A stretch of 64,000 nt of DNA from UBA8231 sp036011085 (GTDB lineage: Bacteria; Latescibacterota; UBA2968; UBA8231): the NCBI GenBank assembly GCA_036011085.1, contig DASCMS010000075.1:1-64000 (forward strand), read 5' to 3'. Under the pieces are notes generated by a model. That model saw nothing but the letters and a program-made list of their open reading frames with translations, did no database searches and was not told the DNA's origin. The first letter of the stretch is position 1. Each line of letters opens with the position of its first letter. Both the position numbers and the translations under genes were made by a program. Positions 19,582 to 27,355 of this stretch are shown in pieces.

Positions 19582-21045
19582 ATGACAATCCAGTTCTACG
19601 ACACGCCAAGCCGCAAGAAACTGACCTTTCGGCCACTCGAGCCCGGTAAGGTTCGAATGTACAGCTGTGGTCCCACCGTCTGGGACTACGCCCACATCGG
19701 CAACTTCCGCTGCTTCCTGTTCTACGACGTACTGAAGCGCTACCTGCAGTACCGTGGCCTGGAGGTCGAGCATGTCATGAACCTCACCGATGTGGACGAC
19801 CGCATCGTACAGCAGGTCAATGACCGCGACGACGGCACACTCGACGACTATGTGCAGACCTACATCGACGGCTTCTACGACGACATCGACGCCCTGGGTA
19901 TCCTGCGTGCCGACCGCTATCCCCGGGCCACCGAACACATCCCCGAGATGCTCGACCTGATCCAGCGACTCATCGACAACGATGTCGCCTACGAGCGGGA
20001 TGGCTCCGTGTATTTCGCCATCACCCGTTTCCCTGACTATGGTCGTTTCGCCCATCTCGACACCAGCGGCATGCGGGCCGGAGCCCGTGTCGATACGGAC
20101 AAGTACGACAAGGAGGACGTCCGCGATTTTGTGTTGTGGAAAGCCTGGGTCGAGACCGACGGTGACCTGGCGTGGGACTCTCCGTGGGGGCGCGGTCGCC
20201 CGGGGTGGCACCTGGAGTGCTCGTGCATGTCGATGACGTATCTCGGAGAAACCTTCGACATCCATACAGGAGGGGTGGATCTCATCTTTCCACATCATCA
20301 GAATGAGATCGCCCAGTCTGAGGGAGCGACGGGGAAGACCTTCTCCCAGTACTGGATGCACAGCGAGTTTCTCAACATCGATGGCGTCGGCATGTCGAAG
20401 AGCGTGGGCAACAACATGCGCCTGCGGGAGCTCCGTACCGGCGAGGTGGCCGGCAAGGCGGCAGAGGATGTCGCCGGATTCCGATATTTCGTCGTCACGA
20501 ACCATTACCGTACCACCCTCAACTTCACGCGTGAAGCCCTGGACGGGGCGATCCGTGCCCGCCAGAGGCTCAACCGACTTCATGGCCGACTCCTGGCGAC
20601 TGCCGAAGACTCGAACAACGATGACACCGACTGGGCAGGAGCCATCGAATCGGCGCGGAGTGACTTCATCGAGGCCATGGACGACGACCTGAATGCACCC
20701 AGAGCGATGGCCGCCGTGTTCGGCCTGGCGGGCAAGGCGGAGCGGGCCCTGTCGGCGGGGCGGATCACTGCCGCCGGAGCCACCATGATCCGCACCTTCC
20801 TCGAAGAGGTCAGCGCCGTCCTCGGCATCCTGGGCAAAGACGAGGGGGCGCAGGATCAGTCACCGCCAAACCCCGAGTTGCCGGAGGAACTGGCGCGGAT
20901 GGTGCGTGATCGCCAGCAGGCACGCGCGTCGAAGGATTGGGAACGTTCCGACGAACTGCGTGACTCGCTGGCCGCTGCCGGCGTGACCCTGACTGACACT
21001 CCCGACGGACCGACGTGGACCTGGACGGCTGCGGACGGCGCGTAG
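19582..21045 (+). CDS. cysS: Cysteine--tRNA ligase
   Basis: A 487-residue class I synthetase that charges tRNA-Cys. Cys29, Cys213, His238 and a nearby acidic residue are the expected zinc and cysteine ligands. The HIGH-type motif is Y36-A-H-I-G-N41. The second catalytic signature reads G270-M-S-K-S274 rather than KMSKS, so its first lysine is replaced by glycine; the other positions and the SVGN tail are intact. The C-terminal helical tRNA-binding domain is present. ATG 19582 (MTIQFYD) is preferred over an upstream in-frame ATG at 19501 because conservation begins there. Confidence 0.93.
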   Translation: MTIQFYDTPSRKKLTFRPLEPGKVRMYSCGPTVWDYAHIGNFRCFLFYDVLKRYLQYRGLEVEHVMNLTDVDDRIVQQVNDRDDGTLDDYVQTYIDGFYDDIDALGILRADRYPRATEHIPEMLDLIQRLIDNDVAYERDGSVYFAITRFPDYGRFAHLDTSGMRAGARVDTDKYDKEDVRDFVLWKAWVETDGDLAWDSPWGRGRPGWHLECSCMSMTYLGETFDIHTGGVDLIFPHHQNEIAQSEGATGKTFSQYWMHSEFLNIDGVGMSKSVGNNMRLRELRTGEVAGKAAEDVAGFRYFVVTNHYRTTLNFTREALDGAIRARQRLNRLHGRLLATAEDSNNDDTDWAGAIESARSDFIEAMDDDLNAPRAMAAVFGLAGKAERALSAGRITAAGATMIRTFLEEVSAVLGILGKDEGAQDQSPPNPELPEELARMVRDRQQARASKDWERSDELRDSLAAAGVTLTDTPDGPTWTWTAADGA

Positions 21046-21333
21046 CCAACGGCCGTTACTCCTTACGTGACAACGAGTAAGGGAGCTTGTGGCTTGACTT
21101 CCAGGCCGCCGCGAAGTATCTAGGACGCGTCCCTAAAGCCGTGCGGCACAAGTCCGGCGGAATATGGGCTCCGATGCATCCCGGTTCGCGGCGTTGCGCT
21201 CGCTCTGTGTATCCCACCGATACGCATCACTCGCGCGCCTTGCGACCCGGGCGCCTCGTCGCCCATCTCAAACCGCCGTACTTACGCCGCGCGGCTCTAG
21301 TGATTCCCTTTCACGCAGCATACCCGAGGCCCA
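21046..21333. other. Non-coding leader region upstream of the 618-aa gene
   Basis: No convincing coding frame is seen; a 93-codon TTG frame has an atypical composition. The region holds an imperfect hairpin (about 21059-21085) after cysS, a promoter candidate, and short perfect hairpins such as GTATC-CCACC-GATAC (21209-21223) and GGGCG-N6-CGCCC (21249-21264). It is probably an untranslated leader. Confidence 0.5.
21094..21122 (+). promoter_or_regulatory. Putative promoter of the DUF815 operon
   Basis: TTGACT (21094-21099) and TATCTA (21117-21122) with a 17-base spacer. The resulting leader would be about 205 bases. Confidence 0.45.
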
Positions 21334-23190
21334 GTGAACGCCCCCGGCAAGATTCTTCTGTCCCGTGAACTGCGGACCGAGATGTGGCTTGCTCTCGCAG
21401 CCCGGCTGGGAGAGGGAGAAGCGCTGTACTCCAACGCCCACTTCCGCACCGCCCTTCTGGAGATTTACCAGCAGATTACGGGACAGGATCCGCCAGCTTC
21501 GATGGAGGAGGAAGTGCGGTCCATGGTGGAGACCGTCAACCGCGAGCATCCCGAGACCTACCTTGCCCGCGCCGTGCAGAACGGAATCGCCAAGGCCTTC
21601 GAAGAAGGCGTACGCAAGAATAACTGGGATCTGGCCAAGATCCAGGCAAGTGGCGCCAGCGCACTGCGGCGTTTCAGTCAGCTGGAGACGGTGCGGGACG
21701 TACTCGAGGACGCGAATCTGACGCCATCACAGCTGTCGATGGTCAGCTGTGTGCAACAGGTCATCGAACAGGTTGCACCGCGACAGGATACCCCGCCTCA
21801 GCCCCCGCCTTCGCGGCCTCCCGCCTTCCGTCCGGATCTGGCCGCTCAGGAGCCGGTGGCCGCCCCGGCGGCGCCTGCCAAGGCCGCGGCTGAGGCTATC
21901 GATCCCGAGACGGAAGCTGCCATCGCCTCCGGTGACGTCGACGCCGAGGTCGCCCGCGAGAGGGCCAAGGCCGGTGAACAACGGCGTGCCGCCCTGGAGG
22001 AACAGGAGCAGCAGAAGGTGCCCGGACGACTTGATGGCCTCGTCGAACAGGGCGTGGTGACCGAGGAGGAGGCCGGGCAGCTGCGCGAACTGCGCAAGAT
22101 CGACGAGCGGGTCAAGAGTGGCGAGATCACGGAGGCGGAGGCCACCGAGATCCGCAACAGCCTGGTGAATGCGAAGGTTCGTGACAAGCTCGAACGGAAG
22201 GTCCGCGAAGCTGTGGCCGACTCCGTCAAGTACCTGCAGGTATTCGAGTCGATGAAGAAGATCTCGCCCAAATACCACGACGCCATCGCCTTCCTGATCG
22301 AGCACAAGAACCTGGTAACCGCTGCCGATGACGCCGGCATCGATCAGGGATCGGCGATCAAGGCGTTGATGGAGGACATGGAACTGCTCGACGACGTGAC
22401 CGATATCATGGAGCGCAAGGACCACGAACTGCGCATGATATCGGTGCGCCTGCACCCCTACAGCAGCATCATGAACCGTGGGGTCGAGCGCATCGGCAAC
22501 ATGACCATCGAGGAGGTCTTTGTGGAAGACCTGGCGAAGGTCGATGTCGACGAGATGTCCGATCGACTCAGTTCTGGCGATGCTCAGCAACGCGTCCGAC
22601 CTGCAGCCGATATGCGCTGCCTCATCAGTCTCATCGACCACGTCACCAAGCGCACCCGGTTCCGCAAGGAGCTGCGCCTGCTGCGCATCGCCCGGCAGGT
22701 GGAGGAGTTCTACAAGAACACGTCGGACATGAACGAGGCCCGGCATCAGGCTGAGAACTTCCTCAACCGGCGACTCAGGCGCATGTTTCCCGACATGAAC
22801 GCCGATGAAACCGCCGAGCTCAAGCAGCGCTCTACCGAGATGATGGATCAGATCGAGCAGCGCATCCACGATGAGCGCAAGGCCGAAGTCGAAGCCAAGC
22901 GAGCCAAGACGGCCGCTCCCGCGGCCCAGGGCGCCGGTGGCGGCGACGGGGATGAGGAACTGTCGGCTGATGAGTTGCAGAAGGGTGTGCAGATCGGCCG
23001 CGTGGAGATGCGCGTGGCCGGCAACACGCGGCGGATCCCAACCAAGATCATGCCTGATCCCGACGATCCCGAGGTCATGGTGATCGTCATGCGCGACCCG
23101 GAAACCCAGGAACTGCTTCCTGCCAAGCGGCGAGGCGCCAAGCGGACCGTCGAACGCAACCGTGACGGATACTGGGCGGAAGTGCGCTGA
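21334..23190 (+). CDS. Uncharacterised 618-aa helical protein
   Basis: I do not recognise this protein. Residues 1-150 are predicted helical. A Pro/Ala linker at about 155-190 (PPQPPPSRPPAF) is followed by a highly charged coiled-coil region (200-300), a mixed helical domain (300-510), an Ala/Gly linker and a short C-terminal domain (about 545-618) rich in beta-type residues and Asp-Pro turns, ending in basic residues. No signal peptide or membrane helix is seen. GTG 21334 is the most upstream start that keeps the whole region. It is the first gene of an operon with a DUF815-type ATPase (two-base gap) and a J-like coiled-coil protein, which suggests a cytoplasmic scaffold for that ATPase. Confidence 0.75.
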   Translation: MNAPGKILLSRELRTEMWLALAARLGEGEALYSNAHFRTALLEIYQQITGQDPPASMEEEVRSMVETVNREHPETYLARAVQNGIAKAFEEGVRKNNWDLAKIQASGASALRRFSQLETVRDVLEDANLTPSQLSMVSCVQQVIEQVAPRQDTPPQPPPSRPPAFRPDLAAQEPVAAPAAPAKAAAEAIDPETEAAIASGDVDAEVARERAKAGEQRRAALEEQEQQKVPGRLDGLVEQGVVTEEEAGQLRELRKIDERVKSGEITEAEATEIRNSLVNAKVRDKLERKVREAVADSVKYLQVFESMKKISPKYHDAIAFLIEHKNLVTAADDAGIDQGSAIKALMEDMELLDDVTDIMERKDHELRMISVRLHPYSSIMNRGVERIGNMTIEEVFVEDLAKVDVDEMSDRLSSGDAQQRVRPAADMRCLISLIDHVTKRTRFRKELRLLRIARQVEEFYKNTSDMNEARHQAENFLNRRLRRMFPDMNADETAELKQRSTEMMDQIEQRIHDERKAEVEAKRAKTAAPAAQGAGGGDGDEELSADELQKGVQIGRVEMRVAGNTRRIPTKIMPDPDDPEVMVIVMRDPETQELLPAKRRGAKRTVERNRDGYWAEVR

Positions 23191-23192
23191 CC

Positions 23193-24608
23193 TTGGGGAG
23201 GGGAACGGACCTCTCGCTGGCGGCGGCACGACGCGCCTTCCATGTCGTGTCCTCCTATTGGCCTCTGTTCTCCACACCGGAGCAGACCGCCATCGATGGC
23301 TGGCTGGCCAGTCTGCAGCAAGCGAGCCTGGAGCAGGCTGGCCTGGAGGGGATCGAGAGTGATACGTCACCCCGTCTCGAAATCAGCCGCGGGCAGTTGC
23401 TGTGCTGTTTCGGTACAGGCAGTCTAGCCCGTCTTCTCCCCGAACGCATCCTCCGATCTGACACCCATCCGTTCCTCCGGCAGGCCAGCGACAGTTCCGG
23501 GGCTCCCATCTCGCCGATCCTGCGTCAGCAGATGATCGCCGATCTGCGTCGTTGGCAGCAAGTGTTCTCCCATCTGCCCGATTTCGACGAAGCCGTCCAG
23601 CCGTCTGAGTTGTCGCTTGAGTCGGTGGCGCCAGACCCTTTTGGCCGGGGCCGCAATCCGTGGTCTGCAGAGGCAGCCGGCCGGCAGCTGCTGACCGACT
23701 TTCCAATCAGCGAGGACTGGGGAGCTCTCGTCGACCCCCTGGAAGCCTTTGTTCGTGCCCATGGCGCCGGTCCGTCCCAGGGGTGCGTGGCCTTCCGCCT
23801 CGAAGGCAGCGGCGGGCAAGCCCTTCTGCAGCCCATCGAGGAATTCGCCGCCTTCGACCTGGATTGGCTGGAGGGGAATGAGAAACGGATCTCCGTGCTG
23901 GAGAGGAACACCCGCTATCTGCTGGACGGGTACCACGCCCACAACTGTCTGGTCTGGGGGCCCCGGGGGTGTGGCAAGTCTTCCGTGATCCGGGGTCTGA
24001 TCACGCGCTACTGGGAGGGGGGGCTGCGGGGTGTCGAGGTTCCGCACAGGAGCTACCAGTATCTGCCCCAGCTGTTCGATCTGGTACGCGGGCGCCGGGA
24101 ACGATTCATCGCCGTACTCGACAATATCGCCATGGAACGGACCGATCCTTACACAAGGATGCTGTCGGTTGCCCTGGATGGCGGCCTCGAAAGTGCACCC
24201 GCCAATCTCGTGTTCTATGCCACCTCCAATTTCAAAGATCTCGTCGACCGGGGGGGGGAGCGCCCCCAGGGCCCACCGGCGATGCAGGCCGACGCTGCTC
24301 CGGGAGAGATCCGCCACACGGACTCCCAGTCCAAGGTCCGGCGGGGATTCGACCCCCAGGGATTCCAGCGCCTCGATGAAAGACGCGCTCTCGACGATCG
24401 CTTCGCCCTCAAGATCTTCCTGGACCTGCCAACCAAGTCCGAGTACGACCGGATCGTGGTGGCCTATGCCCGTCGTGCCGGCCTGGATCTACCCGAGGCG
24501 GAGCTGTTGGATCGATTCCAGAAGTGGCGCATGCGGCACAACCACGATCTGGTGGGAGGTCGAACGGCACGGGACTTTGTCCTCTCCTGCTATCCTGATG
24601 CTGGCTGA
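23193..24608 (+). CDS. DUF815-type AAA+ ATPase
   Basis: A 471-residue P-loop ATPase. The Walker A motif G256-PRGCGKS263 is followed by a Walker B-like FIAVLDNIAMER stretch, a sensor-like VFYATSNFKDL element, and ALDDRFALKIFLDLP, all in the order found in DUF815 proteins. The N-terminal 225 residues are a helical accessory domain. Typical members have DD(L/I) at Walker B; here it reads DN, so the acidic pair is altered. A Pro/Gly-rich insert (RGGERPQGPP) sits after the sensor. The start is TTG 23193, two bases after the previous stop. It overlaps the next gene by 11 bases, so the three genes are very likely co-expressed. Confidence 0.82.
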   Translation: MGRGTDLSLAAARRAFHVVSSYWPLFSTPEQTAIDGWLASLQQASLEQAGLEGIESDTSPRLEISRGQLLCCFGTGSLARLLPERILRSDTHPFLRQASDSSGAPISPILRQQMIADLRRWQQVFSHLPDFDEAVQPSELSLESVAPDPFGRGRNPWSAEAAGRQLLTDFPISEDWGALVDPLEAFVRAHGAGPSQGCVAFRLEGSGGQALLQPIEEFAAFDLDWLEGNEKRISVLERNTRYLLDGYHAHNCLVWGPRGCGKSSVIRGLITRYWEGGLRGVEVPHRSYQYLPQLFDLVRGRRERFIAVLDNIAMERTDPYTRMLSVALDGGLESAPANLVFYATSNFKDLVDRGGERPQGPPAMQADAAPGEIRHTDSQSKVRRGFDPQGFQRLDERRALDDRFALKIFLDLPTKSEYDRIVVAYARRAGLDLPEAELLDRFQKWRMRHNHDLVGGRTARDFVLSCYPDAG

Positions 24609-25689
24609 CGCCGAGTACGCCGAGTTTCTGGAGCTTGTCGAAGGGCAGTCCCTGCGCCAGCTCCGTCGCTATCTCGACTACGGAAAACGGACCCGCCAGG
24701 GAGGGGCAGTGGCCGAGCTGCATCAATGGCTCGGCCGCATCCTGCTGGATCGGGACTCCGTGTACGGCCTCGAAGACAAGGCCAGTGCCTTCGAGATCGC
24801 TGCCTGCGAATGGCTCGCCGGACATTGGGATGAACTCAACCACCCGGAGCCAGCCGTAGTCACCGTAGCCGGCGCCGTAGACAAGGTGCTTCTCGTCCGC
24901 CTTCTCGTCAGTGCCGAGACGCCCGCCCAGAGGACGGGTCTGGCACAGCTCTTCCGTCAGCGGTATGGGCGAATCTGGTCCTGGATCAGCGAACGGGCAT
25001 CCCAGCTGGTAGTGAGCGAGGAGGCTGAGGATGGCACGGAGGCGGCGGAAGATGCAGCGTCGACCCCGGACGAGCCCGAAAGCCTTCTCTTCATCCGCTT
25101 CCTAGAGCACCTGGAGCGGCTTGCACCACTGCCGGCGGGTGCCGGTAGCAGTGGCGATGCGGAGCGCCTCAGGGCCGCCGAAGAACGTGAGGAGCGCCTG
25201 CATCGCGAGATCGCGGCGACGACGAATCGAGCCGAACGCGCGGCCACACGTGGCGAGGGGCTGCAGGAGGAGGTGGCGCAGCTGCGACGGGCGGCTCGTG
25301 AAGAAGGGGAGAACGGGGAGAAGCTGCGCGAGGAGCGCACTCGGCGTATCCGGATCGAACGCCAGGCCCGCGATGTGGCACAGGAACTGGAGCGACTCAA
25401 GAACGAATACCTGAGGCTGGATGCGAGAATGCGCGAGAGTGCACAGCGGGAGGGTGGGGGGCTGCCCCTGAGCAGCCTGGCGGAGCTCGCCAAGCTGGCA
25501 GATGCTGATCCGGGCCGGTTGCTGGGACTCGGTCCCGATGCCACAGCGGAGGATCTGGCCAGGACACGTCGGCGTTTCGCCGCCGCCTTCCACTCTGATC
25601 GCATCTCACAGCTGCCCCCATGGGTGGCTGAGGTATTCGACCAGCTTCTCAGCCTCGCCAACGCTGCCTGTGACCGGGCTCGCAGGTAA
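24598..25689 (+). CDS. Coiled-coil protein with C-terminal J-domain-like module
   Basis: A 363-residue cytoplasmic protein with three parts. Residues 1-150 are helical, an acidic linker spans about 145-165, and a long coiled coil rich in Glu/Arg covers about 185-285. The last 60 residues (LLGLGPDATAEDLARTRRRF, then FHSDR, then a closing helix) align by eye with a DnaJ J-domain: helix I LGL, helix II RRRF, a loop with H332-S-D334 where J-domains have HPD, then helix III. No Zn finger or substrate domain follows. The HSD variant might not stimulate DnaK. ATG 24598 overlaps the ATPase gene. Confidence 0.75.
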   Translation: MLADAEYAEFLELVEGQSLRQLRRYLDYGKRTRQGGAVAELHQWLGRILLDRDSVYGLEDKASAFEIAACEWLAGHWDELNHPEPAVVTVAGAVDKVLLVRLLVSAETPAQRTGLAQLFRQRYGRIWSWISERASQLVVSEEAEDGTEAAEDAASTPDEPESLLFIRFLEHLERLAPLPAGAGSSGDAERLRAAEEREERLHREIAATTNRAERAATRGEGLQEEVAQLRRAAREEGENGEKLREERTRRIRIERQARDVAQELERLKNEYLRLDARMRESAQREGGGLPLSSLAELAKLADADPGRLLGLGPDATAEDLARTRRRFAAAFHSDRISQLPPWVAEVFDQLLSLANAACDRARR

Positions 25690-25706
25690 CATCCGGCCTT
25701 AGCAGA

Positions 25707-25750
25707 ACGGGAACGGCCCACGCTGTGTAACCAGCGCGGGCCGTTCCCGT
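25707..25750 (+). terminator. Hairpin terminator of the DUF815 operon
   Basis: A 13-bp perfect stem (25707-25719 with 25738-25750) continues after a mismatch into CGCTG/CAGCG. There is no T tract, but the position between convergent genes fits termination on both strands. Confidence 0.7.
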
Positions 25751-25780
25751 ATGGTACCGCTCTCCAGCTGTGGATCTGGC

Positions 25781-26035
25781 CTAAGCCGCCCGCCCCATCA
25801 TCTGATCGAGTCGCCGCGAGATCTGAGAGAGAGACAGCCCCTCCGTCACTCGCATCTCATGGATCAGATGCTTGAGCAGAATGACCTCCGCCATATCGTA
25901 CAGATCCTTGTTGCCCTGACAATCCGCCACTTTGAGCAAACCTTTGGACTTGTACTCCCGCATCTGGTGAATCGACTTGCCGAACAGCCGTGCTGCGTCT
26001 TCAATGCCGATCAGCTTCGTCTTGCGCGCTGCCAT
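25781..26035 (-). CDS. Small MerR-like helix-turn-helix protein
   Basis: An 84-residue protein consisting of one winged-helix-like DNA-binding domain: the GIEDAARLFGKSIHQMREYKSKGLL stretch places a MerR-type recognition segment at about 10-33, followed by a wing and a HLIHEMRVTEGLSLSQISRRL helix. There is no effector domain, as in excisionase- or SoxR-core-type short regulators. The start at 26035 has AAGGAGGT just upstream, enclosed in an 8-bp hairpin. It probably regulates itself or an unlinked target. It is convergent with the DUF815 operon. Confidence 0.75.
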   Translation of the reverse strand: MAARKTKLIGIEDAARLFGKSIHQMREYKSKGLLKVADCQGNKDLYDMAEVILLKHLIHEMRVTEGLSLSQISRRLDQMMGRAA

Positions 26036-26037
26036 TC

Positions 26038-26059
26038 ATAAAGACCTCCTTGTCTTTAT
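26038..26059 (-). promoter_or_regulatory. Hairpin presenting the ribosome site of the MerR-like gene
   Basis: A perfect 8-bp inverted repeat (26038-26045 and 26052-26059) encloses a six-base loop that reads AAGGAG on the minus strand, i.e. the Shine-Dalgarno sequence itself. The start codon lies three bases beyond the stem, so folding would restrict or shape ribosome access. Confidence 0.7.
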
Positions 26060-26061
26060 TG

Positions 26062-26091
26062 TGACATGTGCGGGGAGATAATACTATGTCA
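26062..26091 (-). promoter_or_regulatory. Inverted repeat over the -10 region of the MerR-like gene
   Basis: TGACAT (26062-26067) and ATGTCA (26086-26091) flank, on the minus strand, a TATTAT -10-like hexamer. This is a plausible operator for self-regulation, though no clear -35 box is visible. Confidence 0.4.
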
Positions 26092-26159
26092 TACCAAGTC
26101 TATCGGCGTGTAGCGGCCAGCCTTGAGTGGAAAGAGCGGTGGCGTCCGGATTCTGTCGT

Positions 26160-26540
26160 TCAGTTGCGTTCGAGCAGTTCGATCTCATACCCGTCGGGAT
26201 CATCGATGAACGCCATCTTCCTGCCTGCCGGGAATGACTCGCGCCAGTCTGCAGGCCAGATCTCAAGGCCATCTTTCTCGAGCTTGTCGCAGTACGAGAT
26301 GAGATCCTCGACGCCGATGGCGAAGTGCATCAGATCATCGGGAACCTTCAGGTCATAGTCTGGAGACCAGGTAAACTCTATCGTATGCTCGTTGCCCGGC
26401 AATACGAGATGAGCTACGTGATTGCCGGCCGGGGATTTGTCGGTGCGGCTGGCGACCTCAAAGCCCAGATGGCGGGTATACCAGTCGATGGAGCGATCGA
26501 GATCACCGACACGGACACGGGTGTGGAGCAGCACAGCCAT
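26160..26540 (-). CDS. gloA: Lactoylglutathione lyase (glyoxalase I, VOC family)
   Basis: A 126-residue glyoxalase I that converts the methylglyoxal-thiol hemithioacetal to S-lactoyl thiol. The two VOC modules and all four metal ligands seen in E. coli GloA are present: His6, the Glu in HTIEF, the His in DLMHFAIG and the Glu in DGYEIELLE near the end. The short length matches the metal-dependent bacterial class. ATG 26540 has AAGGAT upstream; the longer open frame is ignored. Confidence 0.9.
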   Translation of the reverse strand: MAVLLHTRVRVGDLDRSIDWYTRHLGFEVASRTDKSPAGNHVAHLVLPGNEHTIEFTWSPDYDLKVPDDLMHFAIGVEDLISYCDKLEKDGLEIWPADWRESFPAGRKMAFIDDPDGYEIELLERN

Positions 26541-26662
26541 AAAAGATCCTTTCGTGCGGAAATGGATTGACCAGAAGTGGACGAAGCTGGTTGCGCTCAG
26601 ACCGGGGTGGCCTACATTCGACACGCTCGTTGCACAAAACCAGCGACACTCCGGGCAAGCGA

Positions 26663-26695
26663 AAGCGGCGGCCCCATCTGCCGGGACCGCCGCTT
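26663..26695 (-). terminator. Hairpin downstream of tRNA-Leu
   Basis: AAGCGGCGG (26663-26671) pairs with CCGCCGCTT (26687-26695), with an extra inner GGG/CCC option. It follows the tRNA on the minus strand. A TTTTT run on the plus side suggests that it may also act in the other direction. Confidence 0.65.
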
Positions 26696-26705
26696 CGGAT
26701 TTTTA

Positions 26706-26792
26706 TGGTGCCGATGGAGGGACTCGAACCCCCACTCCCTTGCAGGAACATGGACCTGAACCATGCGCGTCTACCAATTTCGCCACATCGGC
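26706..26792 (-). tRNA. tRNA-Leu (anticodon CAG)
   Basis: An 87-base class II tRNA with encoded CCA. The acceptor stem GCCGATG pairs with CATCGGC, the anticodon stem CATGG/CCATG encloses loop TTCAGGT (anticodon CAG), and a long variable arm and GGTTCGAGTCC T-loop follow. It decodes CUG. Confidence 0.95.
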
Positions 26793-26814
26793 CTGCATTG
26801 TTGAACAAGCAGAG

Positions 26815-26844
26815 AAGGTAACCGGAGCTCGGCGACGGAGTCAA
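26815..26844 (-). promoter_or_regulatory. Putative promoter of tRNA-Leu
   Basis: On the minus strand TTGACT (26844-26839) and TACCTT (26820-26815) are 18 bases apart. The promoter overlaps the region just before the divergent smpB gene. Confidence 0.5.
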
Positions 26845-26852
26845 GGCGACGT

Positions 26853-27341
26853 ATGGCAAACAAAGACAAGGACGCGGCGGCGGCAGGAACCCATCTGATC
26901 GCGAAGAATCGTCGCGCCTGGCACGACTACGAAATCCTCGATACGTACGAGGCGGGTCTGGCCTTGCTGGGGACCGAGGTCAAGGCGTTGCGCCTGGGAA
27001 AGGCCAATCTCAGTGACGGGTACGCTCGTATTGAGAGCGGACAGGCCTTCTTGCATAGCGTTCGCATCGAACCGTACGGTGGCGGCAACCGGTTCAATCA
27101 CGACCCGGAACGGGCGCGCAAGATGCTGCTCAATCGTGGGGAAATCGGGCGCATCATTGGCAAGACGGAAGAGAAGGGTCTCACTCTGATCCCGCTACGG
27201 CTCTATTTCAAGCGCGGAATCGCCAAAGTCGAGATCGGCATCGTCCGCGGCAAGAAGCAGTACGACCGTCGCCGCGAGATCGCGAAACGAGACTCGGATC
27301 GGGCCATCGACAGAGCCCTGGCGGAGAAAGCAGAGGGTTGA
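26853..27341 (+). CDS. smpB: SsrA-binding protein SmpB
   Basis: A 162-residue protein that brings tmRNA to stalled ribosomes in trans-translation. The OB-fold core is recognisable from AKNRRAWHDYEILDTYEAGL, the ALLGTEVKALR and LSDGYARI elements and LIPLRLYFKRGIAKVEIG, and the C-terminal basic tail GKKQYDRRREIAKRD is intact. The N-terminus is slightly extended and Ala-rich. Divergent from tRNA-Leu. The ssrA gene was not found in the window. Confidence 0.96.
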   Translation: MANKDKDAAAAGTHLIAKNRRAWHDYEILDTYEAGLALLGTEVKALRLGKANLSDGYARIESGQAFLHSVRIEPYGGGNRFNHDPERARKMLLNRGEIGRIIGKTEEKGLTLIPLRLYFKRGIAKVEIGIVRGKKQYDRRREIAKRDSDRAIDRALAEKAEG

Positions 27342-27355
27342 GCGAGGCATCTCAC

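Noticed and set aside
21087..21368. 93-codon TTG frame between cysS and the 618-aa gene
   Set aside because: No ribosome site, overlaps the promoter candidate and a leader with hairpins, and composition does not look coding.
21727..23370. 547-codon frame opposite the 618-aa gene
   Set aside because: Antisense shadow; the plus-strand frame carries the coupling to the next genes and a plausible composition.
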